This document shows, one piece after another, positions 54,038 to 62,663 of a DNA stretch of 64,000 bases. The notes under the pieces are model-generated. The model searched no databases, was not told the origin of the DNA, and was given only the letters and a program-made list of their open reading frames with translations. The DNA is from DASVNK01 sp964478815. Its GTDB lineage: Bacteria; Verrucomicrobiota; Verrucomicrobiia; Limisphaerales; SXQI01. The position numbers and the translations under genes are program-made. The stretch lies in NCBI GenBank assembly GCA_964478815.1, contig CAYZKY010000006.1, positions 1 to 64,000 on the forward strand, in the 5' to 3' direction. How positions within the stretch are numbered: the first letter of the stretch is position 1; each line of letters begins with the position of its first letter.

Positions 54038-55285
54038 ATGAGCCAGTTACAGTTGCATCGAGCGACGATTCGGTTTGACCGGCCCAGGCTCGACCAAATC
54101 GAGCAAACGGTAGCGGCTGGTTTCGCCGCGCAGGCCGGGTTGTTCCGGGGCAAGAAGCGTGTGGCCGTGGCGGTAGGCAGCCGGGGAATCGCAAACCTGG
54201 CGCAGGTGGTGCGGGCCTCGATCACGGCGCTGCGGCGGTTGGGATGCGAGCCGTTCATTTTTCCGGCGATGGGGAGCCACGGCGGCGCGACGGCGGAAGG
54301 GCAGGCGGAATTGCTGGCTTCATTCGGAGTTACCGAGGCCGCGATGAGTTGCCCAATCCGATCCTCGATGGAAACCGTGCCGATGGATTCGACCGGGCTC
54401 GAACATCGATTGTTCCTGGATCGGGTAGCTGCGGAAGCCGACGGCATCCTGGTGATTAACCGGATCAAAGTGCATACCGATTTTCATGGCTTATACGAAA
54501 GCGGGCTCGCGAAAATGGCCGTCATCGGCTTGGGCAAGGAAGCCCAGGCACTCGAGATGCACCAATTTGGCGTCCGCGGGTTGCGCGAGCTGCTGCCGCG
54601 CGCGGCGGAGCGCATTCTGGCCAGCGGCCGGGTGCTGGCCGGCCTGGCCATCGTCGAAAATGCCTATGACGAAACCGCGTTGATCGAGCTGCTGCCGGCA
54701 ACGGAGATCATGGCGCGGGAGCCGGGCTTGCTCGAAATCGCCCGGCGCAACATGCCGCGATTGCCGCTGGACGAATTCGATGTGCTGATCGTGGACGAGA
54801 TCGGCAAGAACATCAGCGGGGCCGGGCTCGATACGAACATCATCGGCCGGATCCGGATTCCCGGGGAGCCCGAGCCGGCCGCGCCCCGAATCGGCGCGAT
54901 CCTGTTGGACGATTTGACCGAAGAGTCGCATGGCAACGCCGTGGGCATCGGGCTGGCAGATGTCGTCACTCGTCAGCTCGCCGGCAAGATCGATTTTGCC
55001 GTCACCAATCGGAATGTCATTACCAGCTCGTTCCTGGAACGCGGCAAGCTCCCCGTGGTGGCCGAAACGGCTGCCGAAGGATATGCCTTGGCATTGCGGT
55101 CCTGCCACATTCTCGATCCGGAAAAGGCCCGCGTTATTCGGATCCGCAATACGCTCCATCTCGGGGAGGTGTTGGTCTCGGCGGCGGCGGCTCGCGAGCT
55201 GCAAGGCGCCGCCGAAGTGTCCCTTTTGCCCGAGCCCTTGGCCCAATTCACGAGCGAAGGTCGCTTGCAGCCGTGGCCGGAATGA
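54038..55285 (+). CDS. LarA-like (DUF2088) racemase/epimerase-family protein
   Basis: A 415-residue protein from ATG 54038 (ATG 54008 is an alternative). It matches the DUF2088/LarA N-terminal domain. Residues likely equivalent to the nickel-pincer site of LarA are present: His81 (GSHGG), His146 and His150 (KVHTDFHG), Lys159 (GLAKMAV) and His175 (EMHQFG). LarA enzymes racemise lactate or epimerise other 2-hydroxyacids and need LarB, LarC and LarE to build the cofactor; none is in the window. The assignment of equivalent residues is by eye. Stop overlaps the next start. Confidence 0.85.
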   Translation: MSQLQLHRATIRFDRPRLDQIEQTVAAGFAAQAGLFRGKKRVAVAVGSRGIANLAQVVRASITALRRLGCEPFIFPAMGSHGGATAEGQAELLASFGVTEAAMSCPIRSSMETVPMDSTGLEHRLFLDRVAAEADGILVINRIKVHTDFHGLYESGLAKMAVIGLGKEAQALEMHQFGVRGLRELLPRAAERILASGRVLAGLAIVENAYDETALIELLPATEIMAREPGLLEIARRNMPRLPLDEFDVLIVDEIGKNISGAGLDTNIIGRIRIPGEPEPAAPRIGAILLDDLTEESHGNAVGIGLADVVTRQLAGKIDFAVTNRNVITSSFLERGKLPVVAETAAEGYALALRSCHILDPEKARVIRIRNTLHLGEVLVSAAAARELQGAAEVSLLPEPLAQFTSEGRLQPWPE

Positions 55286-56544
55286 GCGCGGGACCGTTGC
55301 GGCCGAAGTTGCTCGTCATCGCGGACGACCTTACGGGCGCCAATGATGCCGGGGCGCAGTTTGCGAAGTTCGGGATCGTCGTGATTGTGCTGGCGAGGCC
55401 GGACGCAGCCTTTCCGTGCGATGGTTTCGAAGTCGTAGTCGTCAACACCGAAAGCCGGCACGTCTCGGCTGGCGAAGCGGCGACCCGCGTGCGCCAGGCC
55501 ATTGAGGTCGCGCGGCAAGCCGGTGCGGAATGGGTGTTCAAAAAGACCGATTCCACGTTGCGCGGCAATCTGGGAGCGGAACTTGAAGCGGTGCTGGATG
55601 CCACCGGTGCCCGGGTCCTGCCGTTTATCGCCGCGTTGCCGCAGCTCGGCCGGACGACCATTGGCGGGGTTCACTATGTGCATGGCCGTCCGATCGCCGA
55701 GACGGAGTTCGCGAGGGATCCGCTCGATCCGATCCGGCAGAGCGAAGTGGTCTCCGTTTTGCGGGAGCAAGCCAGCGGCCCGTGCGTGAGCGTGCCGAAG
55801 GCGCAAGATGTGTCGGCGCAGAACGGATTGTGCATCATCGATTGCGCGACGGTCGGAGAGTTGGAGGGGATCGTCGACCAGCTCGCGGTGACCGGGCACT
55901 TGGGGGTGCTGGCTGGCTCTGCCGTGGTGGCCGAACCCCTCGCCCGGAAGCTTCCGCTTCGCCGCGCTGAGCCCAATCCACTCCGGCTCGACGGTCCGGC
56001 TCTGGTGGTCAATGGGAGCTTGAACGAGCGGTCGCTCGACCAGGTTCGGAATGCCCTCGCCGGACGGTGGGTGAAGATTCGACTCGCACCGGAGCAACTG
56101 TTTCGCGAGCCAGGAGGCCCGGTCCTTCCAGATTTGGTGGAACGGGCGATGGCGAGCCGGTCGAATGTTCTGCTGCATACCATCGCGGACCGCTCGGAAT
56201 TGGCGGCGTTTGCGGATTCTGCGCGCCAGCTCGGGATTCCCGCAGATGAACTTCACGGCCGCGTCGCTGAGGCGCTCGGCCGGATCACGCGCGAGGCGTT
56301 GCGGAGCGGCGGCGGTGGCCGGACGTTGATCGTCTTCGGCGGCGATACGCTGGCCGGGATCGCCCGCGCCTGTGGCTGGAACCAGTTCGTCCCGCGTGGC
56401 GAAGTGAGCCCGGGCCTCACCATTTCCCAGCCAGCCGGAGAGAAGCTGACGGTGATCAGCAAAGCCGGCGGATTTGGGGAGAGCGACGTGGTGGATCGCT
56501 TGCTGGACTTTGTCGAGAATCATTCACCCGCCGACCGCTCCTGA
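55282..56544 (+). CDS. Four-carbon acid sugar kinase family protein (DUF1537)
   Basis: A 420-residue kinase. N-terminal substrate domain: LLVIADDLTGANDAGAQFAK and VFKKTDSTLRGNLGAEL; C-terminal nucleotide domain with RTLIVFGGDTLAGIARACGW and a GEVSPGLTIS segment. Characterised members (OtnK, DtnK) phosphorylate 3-oxo-tetronates or D-threonate. ATG 55282 overlaps the LarA-like stop (ATGA), so the two are translationally coupled. Confidence 0.93.
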   Translation: MSAGPLRPKLLVIADDLTGANDAGAQFAKFGIVVIVLARPDAAFPCDGFEVVVVNTESRHVSAGEAATRVRQAIEVARQAGAEWVFKKTDSTLRGNLGAELEAVLDATGARVLPFIAALPQLGRTTIGGVHYVHGRPIAETEFARDPLDPIRQSEVVSVLREQASGPCVSVPKAQDVSAQNGLCIIDCATVGELEGIVDQLAVTGHLGVLAGSAVVAEPLARKLPLRRAEPNPLRLDGPALVVNGSLNERSLDQVRNALAGRWVKIRLAPEQLFREPGGPVLPDLVERAMASRSNVLLHTIADRSELAAFADSARQLGIPADELHGRVAEALGRITREALRSGGGGRTLIVFGGDTLAGIARACGWNQFVPRGEVSPGLTISQPAGEKLTVISKAGGFGESDVVDRLLDFVENHSPADRS

Positions 56545-56591
56545 CCAGCAGGAAGCGGAGACCTCGGTGATCGAAGGCGCGCTGGCGGGTC

Positions 56592-57251
56592 TTATCCAGG
56601 GCCGTGCGCGAGGAACACCTCGGCAAACCCGGCGCTGCGGGCCATGCCCATCAAGCGGGTGATCCGATCAAGGGGCACGGCGCGGTCCGCTTGCAAGACC
56701 AGCGTCGCCAGCGGTTCGTTCTCCGCGATGACCTTTAACCGGGCCACCAGGCTTTCTTCCGGCACCAACCGCTGTTGCACGAAGATTTGGCCGTTCAGAT
56801 TGATGCCGACCACCACGGTTGGGTTCCGCACCCCGGGAAATCCGGCGCTCGGCGGGACTTCCAGCCGCCGGCCCGGAGGCCGCAACGCGATGCCCAGCTC
56901 GCGCGTGAACTGCTCCACCCGGGTGACCAGTTCCGGGCTCGCTTTGGGCTCGACGATATAGCGCACCCGGCCCGGCAGCCGTCCGGCTTGCGCCTGGAGC
57001 CGAAGGCGTTCTTCGAAGCGCTCCACTTCATACCGCTCGCCCATGTAGGTCACTCGCCCGGAGGTTTCGACGGTCAGCGTGCGCTCCTCCAATTCCGGCG
57101 TGGTCTGGTCGCGGAGTTGGACGCGGATGCCGGGGATGAAAATGCTGTTGCCGTAGAGGAGCAGCATCAGCAGCAGCATGAAGAAGAGCCCCGCGAACGG
57201 GGCGGCGTCGATCTGTCCGCGAAAAATCTTGGCATTGCGCGGGAACCTCAT
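56592..57251 (-). CDS. exbD: ExbD/TolR-family protein with apparently duplicated periplasmic domain
   Basis: A 219-residue inner-membrane protein, longer than the usual ~140. One N-terminal helix (LFFMLLLMLLLYGNSIF) is preceded by the conserved Asp15 (RGQIDAAP). Two ExbD-like periplasmic segments follow: about 45-115 (RTLTVETSGRVTYMGERYEV) and about 140-217 (VVVGINLNGQIFVQQRLVPE, ending VPLDRITRLMGMARSAGF). The second fits the standard domain; the first is a likely copy. It energises outer-membrane transport with ExbB. Overlaps exbB by four bases. Confidence 0.88.
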   Translation of the reverse strand: MRFPRNAKIFRGQIDAAPFAGLFFMLLLMLLLYGNSIFIPGIRVQLRDQTTPELEERTLTVETSGRVTYMGERYEVERFEERLRLQAQAGRLPGRVRYIVEPKASPELVTRVEQFTRELGIALRPPGRRLEVPPSAGFPGVRNPTVVVGINLNGQIFVQQRLVPEESLVARLKVIAENEPLATLVLQADRAVPLDRITRLMGMARSAGFAEVFLAHGPG

Positions 57252-57877
57252 GGCGTGCGCCGGAACTCGTTCACCAGATTGAGGATTTCGGTCGAGACCT
57301 TCTCCATGTCCAGCACGATGGTGTTCACCCGGCTAACCAGATAATTATATCCGGCGTAGCCGGGAATGGCGATGGCCAGCCCGGCGGCGGTGCAGATCAG
57401 CCCCTCCCAGATTCCTTCCGAAAGTTGAGCCGAATGGGAATAAAGGCCCGCTTCCTGCAACTGGATAAAGACTTTGATAAAGCCCAGGACCGTGCCGAGG
57501 AACCCCATCAGCGGCGCGATCTGCGCGATGGTGGCCAGGACGTTAAGCTTCTCCTCCAGCCGGGGCACTTCCACCAATCCCGCCTCTTCGAGGGCTTCCC
57601 GAACTCCTTCCCGGCCGCGGTCGCGATTCAGGATGGCGGTCTTGACCAGCCGCGGCACCGGGCCCGGAGTGGCTTCGCAAATCGAGAGGGCTTCGACGAC
57701 ATTTTCGCGCCGCAGGACGGTGCGGACGCCGTTGATAAACTCGGCGCTATTGATCTGCGCGCGATGGTAGTGGAGGAGCCGTTCGATAAACACCGCGATC
57801 CCCACCGCGCCAGCCAGCAGCAGGAGCCAGATCATCACGCCACCTTTGGCGAGAAGCGTCGGTAACATGCCGCACAT
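57248..57877 (-). CDS. exbB: ExbB/TolQ/MotA-family proton channel protein
   Basis: A 209-residue protein with three membrane helices: IWLLLLAGAVGIAVFIERLL, then IAPLMGFLGTVLGFIKVFIQ and GLICTAAGLAIAIPGYAGYN, the last carrying the family Thr in the channel. It assembles with ExbD. ATG 57868 is an alternative start. A TonB or receptor gene is not adjacent. Confidence 0.92.
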   Translation of the reverse strand: MCGMLPTLLAKGGVMIWLLLLAGAVGIAVFIERLLHYHRAQINSAEFINGVRTVLRRENVVEALSICEATPGPVPRLVKTAILNRDRGREGVREALEEAGLVEVPRLEEKLNVLATIAQIAPLMGFLGTVLGFIKVFIQLQEAGLYSHSAQLSEGIWEGLICTAAGLAIAIPGYAGYNYLVSRVNTIVLDMEKVSTEILNLVNEFRRTP

Positions 57878-58147
57878 ATAAGCCGGAGAAGGGGAAGTTC
57901 AAGGGCGAAAGTTCCCGTCGATTTTGCTTTACACCCCGGGGGCCAAGGGCGTTTCATCCCCCCATCGTCCAACAACGCCGAGAGACCGCCGAGCCCTGCG
58001 GCGGATGGTGCTCCCGGCGGGGAATGATGGACCGCCGCCGCGACCGTTCGAAACGAATGATGCTCAGGCGTGATCGCCGCGGCTGCCTCGAATCCTTCCC
58101 GATGGATGCGTACGCACGCTCAGCGAAGCGAATACTGACCAAAACCT

Positions 58148-61100
58148 ATGAGAAACTCGAAAAGCCCTCCGGGGTTTCGCTCTAAACTCAAACCTATCGC
58201 CCTCCTGGCGGCGGCACTCGCTGCCGGTCCCGTCCAGGCCGCGAACTTCACGGCTAACTTCGATTCGGACCCCGGGGGAACCCCGCTGGGCATCGCCGAA
58301 ATCGAAGACGGTGTCCTGAAACTAAACGATCTGGCGGACCTGCCCCCGGACGGGACGAAAAACCTGCCGCAGCACGGCTCCTACATCCTTCCCGACTTTA
58401 ACAACGGGGCAGCCATCGGCAGTTTCACGGCGACTTTCAAGGCGGCCGTCGGCGGCGGAACGGCTCTCGGCGCGCAGGGTTTCAGCTTCGTCCTCGCGAA
58501 CGATCTCAGCCTCGACGTCCCGTTTCGCGAAGGCGGCGGCACGGCGGATGGCGGCGGTTTCAGCCAGGGCTTGGTCATCTCCTTCGATACGATCGATAAC
58601 CTGGGCCAGTTCGGCGCCAACGGCAACGATCCCGGCGATGCTCCCGGCATTATCATCAAGCTCGGCGGCGTCAAGGTCATCGCCAAACGGTTCGATGGCA
58701 TCCAGACCTATCCGGCGGCTTCGACCGCGGCAGCCTGGGCCAACGTCTCGGTCACTCTCGAAGCGGACGGCACGCTCGACCTGACCTACAACGGCACCCC
58801 GATCTTCCAGAACGTCGGCATTGGCTACACGCCTATCGCGGGCGTGTTCGGCTTTGGGGCCGGCACCGCAGAACTCACGGCCTCCATCCGCAACAACCAC
58901 TGGATCGACGATGTCAACATCACCACCGCCCCCGTGGCCGCCGGCGCATACATCTCCTCCAAGTCTCCGGCAGCGCAAAACGCCCGGGCCGATTCCGCGG
59001 TCGTGATCGTGGCGGAGAACCTCGCCGCCTCGACGGTGGAATTGAAGTTTGACGGCCTGGTCGTCAATGCCACAGTCGGGCCCCAGGTGGGCGGCAGCCG
59101 CACCATTAGCTATCGCCCGCCGAGTCTGCTTCCATCCGGCTCCCACCATACGGTCGAGCTGACCTACGACGGCAAGAAATTCGCCTTCGAATTCACTGTC
59201 GGCACCTATGTGACCATTCCGGCTTCGGCGAAGGCTGTGCCTGGCAGCGTCAACCTGAACAGCAACGGCTTCAAGACCCGGGTGCATCAAGTCGCTTCGC
59301 CGCCTCCCGCCAGCGTGGCTACCGCCGAGCGGCAGCTCAGCGGTGCCGTGGGGGCAAATATCGCGGACCTCTCTCAAGCAGGCGCCGATGGCACTTTCAT
59401 TCTCGAAACGATTAATTGGGACGACGATCAGGCTGGCGTAGGCCAATTCCCTTCGGACAACTTCATCCCCGGCTACCCCGGCTCGACCCCGGACGGCACC
59501 ACGGTCCAAGATAACATCGTCATCGAAAGCATCGCCTATCTCGACCTCCCGGCTGGGTTGATTACGATGGGCGTCACCAGCGACGACGGCTTCAAGCTGA
59601 GCGTCGGCGGCGATCCTCGCGATGCCACCGCGCCGGTCGTGGCGAGTTTCAATGGCGTTTCCACCACCGTCTTCTCCTTCCTCATCCAGGAAGCGGGTCT
59701 CTATGGCGTCCGCCTCCTCTGGTACGAGGCGGCCGGCGATGCCCATTGCGAACTCTACTCCTTCACGCTCCCGGGCGACCGCATCCTCGTGAACGACCGA
59801 ACCACCTCGGGCAATATCCGCGCTTACAGCGAGCGCAGCGGCGCGGCGGCTCCTTACGTGAGCAGCGCCAAGCCCGCACCGGGCGAGACGGGCGTCAACC
59901 CGAAGCTCAGCGTCGATGTGGTGATTACCGAAGAGACCACCACGGTCACGCCGGGCTCCATCGTGCTCAAGATCAAGGATGTGGCGGTTCAGCCGGTGAC
60001 GATCACCAAGAACGGCAAGAACACGACCGTCAGCTACCGCCATCCCGGCACCATTCCCGAAGGGGAATACCCGGTGGTCCTGACGTATGCGGATAATGTC
60101 GGCAACGCCATCACCAGCACTTGGACCTTTTCCACGGCTCCGGGCGCTTGCGAGAACGTTTCGGGCCCGGCGGCCACCGCCTACTGGACCTTCGACGACG
60201 GCACGCTCAAGGCTGCCATCGGCACCGATGCCGCCTATATCGACAGCTCGATCGCCTCGCACTACTCCTTCGGCACCAGCGGCCAGGGGAATGCGGCGGA
60301 CATCCCGGCTATCGACGGCAAGGCCGTCAACTTCCTCACGATTCCGCGCAACGACAATGGCGAAGACTTCCGCAAGACCGGTCTCCGTGTCCGGCCCGGA
60401 CTCGCTCCCAGCGGCGGCGGGCAAAACGCCAATGTCTGGACGATGGTCATGGATCTGTACTGGGGCGAAGGGCACGGCTNNNNNNNNNNNNNNNNNNNNN
60501 NNNNNNNNNNNNNNNNNNNNNNNNNNNNNNNNNNNNNNNNNNNNNNNNNNNNNNNNNNNNNNNNNNNNNNNNNNNNNNNGGCGGGCGACGGCGCGAACAT
60601 CGACGGACGCTATTCGCTGCCGTCGGAAATCTTCCTGTTCAACGACGGCGACGATAACGAGCAGAGCACCGTCCACGTCAGCGCCATCCAGTTCCGGGAA
60701 GGCGCGATGACCGACGAAGAAGTCGCCGCGCTCGGCGGCCCCTCGGCGGATGGCATCCCGGTGCCCACCAGCAATCAAGGGACGGGCATTGCGGCGCAGT
60801 GGGAATTCAACGGCAACCTGCAGGCCAAGACGGGTGCCGCGGTGCAATACATCGACAACTCGATCGCGTCGCATTACTCCTTCGGCACCAGCGGCCAGGG
60901 CGACTATGCGGACATCCCCGGCATCGGCGGCCAGTCGGTCCAATTCCTCGCCATCCCGCGCAACGACAACGGCGAAGACTTCCGCAAAACGGGCATTCGG
61001 GTGCCGACCGGCCTCGCGCCGAGCGGCGGCGGGCGCAACGCCAATGTCTGGACGATGGTCATGGATCTGTACTGGGGCGAAGGGCACGGCTTCGGCACGG

Positions 61101-62488
61101 TCTTCCGGACGCACGACCTGAACCAGAATCTCGATGGCGACCTCTTCTGGCGCGCCTCCGACGGTTCCTACGGCAAGGGGTGCTGCTCGCTCTATGACGG
61201 GATCAACCCGGCCAACAGCCACCAGCGGCTCACTTGGGGTCGCGTCGTGTTCGTGGCGGACATGACCTCGACTCCGAAACGCTTCGCCAAGTACATCAAC
61301 GGGGTGAAGCATCGCGAAGACCCGGCGGGCGACGGCGCGAACATCGACGGACGCTATTCGCTGCCGTCGGAAATCTTCATGTTCAACGACGGCGACGACA
61401 ACGAGCAGAGCACCGTCCTCGTGAACTCCCTCCAGTTCCGCCCGGTGGCCCTCACCGATGCGGAAGTGGCCGCTCTCGGCGGTCCGTCGGCTGCGGGCGT
61501 CCCCGAGCCGGAAACGGTCTCGCCCAGCATCAAGGGCCATTGGGATTTCGATGGCGACCTGAACGCGACCGTCGGGAACCCGATCACCTATATCGATCCC
61601 TCCATCGCGGGCACGGCGGGCTACGCCTTCGCGAACACTGGGGGCGAGATTCCCGCCATCGGCGGCCAAACCGCCCAGTTCCTCACGATTCCGCGCAACG
61701 ACAATGGCGAAGACTTCCGCAAAACCGGCATTCGGGTGCCGACCGGCCTCGCCGCGAGCGGCGGCGGGCGCAACGCCAATGTCTGGACGATGGTCATGGA
61801 CGTGTATTGGGGCGAAGGGCACGGCTTCGGCACGGTCTTCCGGACGCACGACCTGAACCAGAATCTCGATGGCGACCTCTTCTGGCGCGCCTCCGACGGT
61901 TCCTACGGCAAGGGGTGCTGCTCGCTCTATGACGGGATCAACCCGGCCAACAGCCACCAGCGGCTCACTTGGGGTCGCGTCGTGTTCGTGGCGGACATGA
62001 CCTCGACTCCGAAACGCTTCGCCAAGTACATCAACGGGGTGAAGCATCGCGAAGACCCGGCGGGCGACGGCGCGAACATCGACGGACGCTATTCGCTGCC
62101 GTCGGAAATCTTCATGTTCAACGACGGCGACGACAACGAGCAGAGCACGGTGCATATCAGCGCGCTCCAGTTCCGCGATGTCGCGATGACGGATGAGGAA
62201 GTCGCCGCGCTCGGCGGCCCAACCGCCGGCGGGCCTCCGCTCACTGGAGCGGGTGCCGAGGCGTGCGTGCCGCTGGACGGCGGCGTGCAGGCCGATCCGC
62301 CCACGCTCAGCGTGGCCCGCAGCGGCAACAACATCACGATCTCCTGGCAGTCTCCGGTCGTGTTCACGCTCGAAAGCAAGAACGCGCTCACCGATGCCGT
62401 CTGGACTCCCGTGACCGGCGTGGCCAATAACTCGGTCACCGTCCAGCCCGGCGCCGCCGGAGCGCAGTTCTACCGGCTCCGCAAGTAA
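58148..62488 (+). CDS. Very large secreted protein with lectin-like, Ig-like and three LamG-like domains (contains a gap)
   Basis: A frame of 1446 codons with a 100-N gap (60480-60579). A signal peptide (MRNSKSPPGFRSKLKPIALL, cleavage near VQAANFTAN) is followed by an L-type-lectin-like region (GFSFVLANDLSLDVPFREGG), an Ig-like segment, a region with GVTSDDGFKLSVGGDPRDAT, a second Ig-like segment (SSAKPAPGETGVNPKLSVDV) and three LamG-like repeats (about 60180-60750, 60790-61500 and 61535-62230), and a C-terminal beta segment ending FYRLRK. Repeats two and three share an identical 341-base block. It probably binds carbohydrate outside the cell. The reading frame is kept across the gap because 100 and the expected 232 bases differ by a multiple of three. 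Confidence 0.92.
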   Translation: MRNSKSPPGFRSKLKPIALLAAALAAGPVQAANFTANFDSDPGGTPLGIAEIEDGVLKLNDLADLPPDGTKNLPQHGSYILPDFNNGAAIGSFTATFKAAVGGGTALGAQGFSFVLANDLSLDVPFREGGGTADGGGFSQGLVISFDTIDNLGQFGANGNDPGDAPGIIIKLGGVKVIAKRFDGIQTYPAASTAAAWANVSVTLEADGTLDLTYNGTPIFQNVGIGYTPIAGVFGFGAGTAELTASIRNNHWIDDVNITTAPVAAGAYISSKSPAAQNARADSAVVIVAENLAASTVELKFDGLVVNATVGPQVGGSRTISYRPPSLLPSGSHHTVELTYDGKKFAFEFTVGTYVTIPASAKAVPGSVNLNSNGFKTRVHQVASPPPASVATAERQLSGAVGANIADLSQAGADGTFILETINWDDDQAGVGQFPSDNFIPGYPGSTPDGTTVQDNIVIESIAYLDLPAGLITMGVTSDDGFKLSVGGDPRDATAPVVASFNGVSTTVFSFLIQEAGLYGVRLLWYEAAGDAHCELYSFTLPGDRILVNDRTTSGNIRAYSERSGAAAPYVSSAKPAPGETGVNPKLSVDVVITEETTTVTPGSIVLKIKDVAVQPVTITKNGKNTTVSYRHPGTIPEGEYPVVLTYADNVGNAITSTWTFSTAPGACENVSGPAATAYWTFDDGTLKAAIGTDAAYIDSSIASHYSFGTSGQGNAADIPAIDGKAVNFLTIPRNDNGEDFRKTGLRVRPGLAPSGGGQNANVWTMVMDLYWGEGHGXXXXXXXXXXXXXXXXXXXXXXXXXXXXXXXXXXAGDGANIDGRYSLPSEIFLFNDGDDNEQSTVHVSAIQFREGAMTDEEVAALGGPSADGIPVPTSNQGTGIAAQWEFNGNLQAKTGAAVQYIDNSIASHYSFGTSGQGDYADIPGIGGQSVQFLAIPRNDNGEDFRKTGIRVPTGLAPSGGGRNANVWTMVMDLYWGEGHGFGTVFRTHDLNQNLDGDLFWRASDGSYGKGCCSLYDGINPANSHQRLTWGRVVFVADMTSTPKRFAKYINGVKHREDPAGDGANIDGRYSLPSEIFMFNDGDDNEQSTVLVNSLQFRPVALTDAEVAALGGPSAAGVPEPETVSPSIKGHWDFDGDLNATVGNPITYIDPSIAGTAGYAFANTGGEIPAIGGQTAQFLTIPRNDNGEDFRKTGIRVPTGLAASGGGRNANVWTMVMDVYWGEGHGFGTVFRTHDLNQNLDGDLFWRASDGSYGKGCCSLYDGINPANSHQRLTWGRVVFVADMTSTPKRFAKYINGVKHREDPAGDGANIDGRYSLPSEIFMFNDGDDNEQSTVHISALQFRDVAMTDEEVAALGGPTAGGPPLTGAGAEACVPLDGGVQADPPTLSVARSGNNITISWQSPVVFTLESKNALTDAVWTPVTGVANNSVTVQPGAAGAQFYRLRK
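60480..60579. other. Assembly gap of exactly 100 N inside the first LamG-like repeat
   Basis: Flanks match the second repeat at 61091 and 61324, which in that copy are separated by 232 bases, so the true gap is probably 232 bases. Confidence 0.97.
61073..61413 (+). repeat. Internal direct repeat, copy 1 of 2
   Basis: By eye identical over 341 bases to 61808-62148, offset 735 bases (245 codons). Confidence 0.92.
61808..62148 (+). repeat. Internal direct repeat, copy 2 of 2
   Basis: Identical counterpart of 61073-61413, inside the third LamG-like repeat. The bases just outside differ, so identity is bounded. Confidence 0.92.
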
Positions 62489-62512
62489 CCGGACCGGATC
62501 GAACGATTACGC

Positions 62513-62544
62513 GAAAGACGGCCTTCGGGCCGTCTTTCTTTTTT
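62513..62544 (+). terminator. Intrinsic terminator after the LamG-like gene
   Basis: An 11-base perfect stem (GAAAGACGGCC / GGCCGTCTTTC) with a TTCG loop and a run of six T. It lies 24 bases after the stop at 62488. Confidence 0.93.
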
Positions 62545-62663
62545 ATGCGGCCCCTTGGCCGGCGGCCCGACAGCGATGGCATTCGAGTTGCGAAGTGGGC
62601 TTGCATTCCGCTCATGGAAGGGTGTACACTGTCGGCAACCCAAACGACCGATTCCGAGAACTT

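Noticed and set aside
58322..62155. Long open frame antisense to the LamG-like gene
   Set aside because: Same reason: repetitive composition driven by the sense repeats, and it crosses the N gap.
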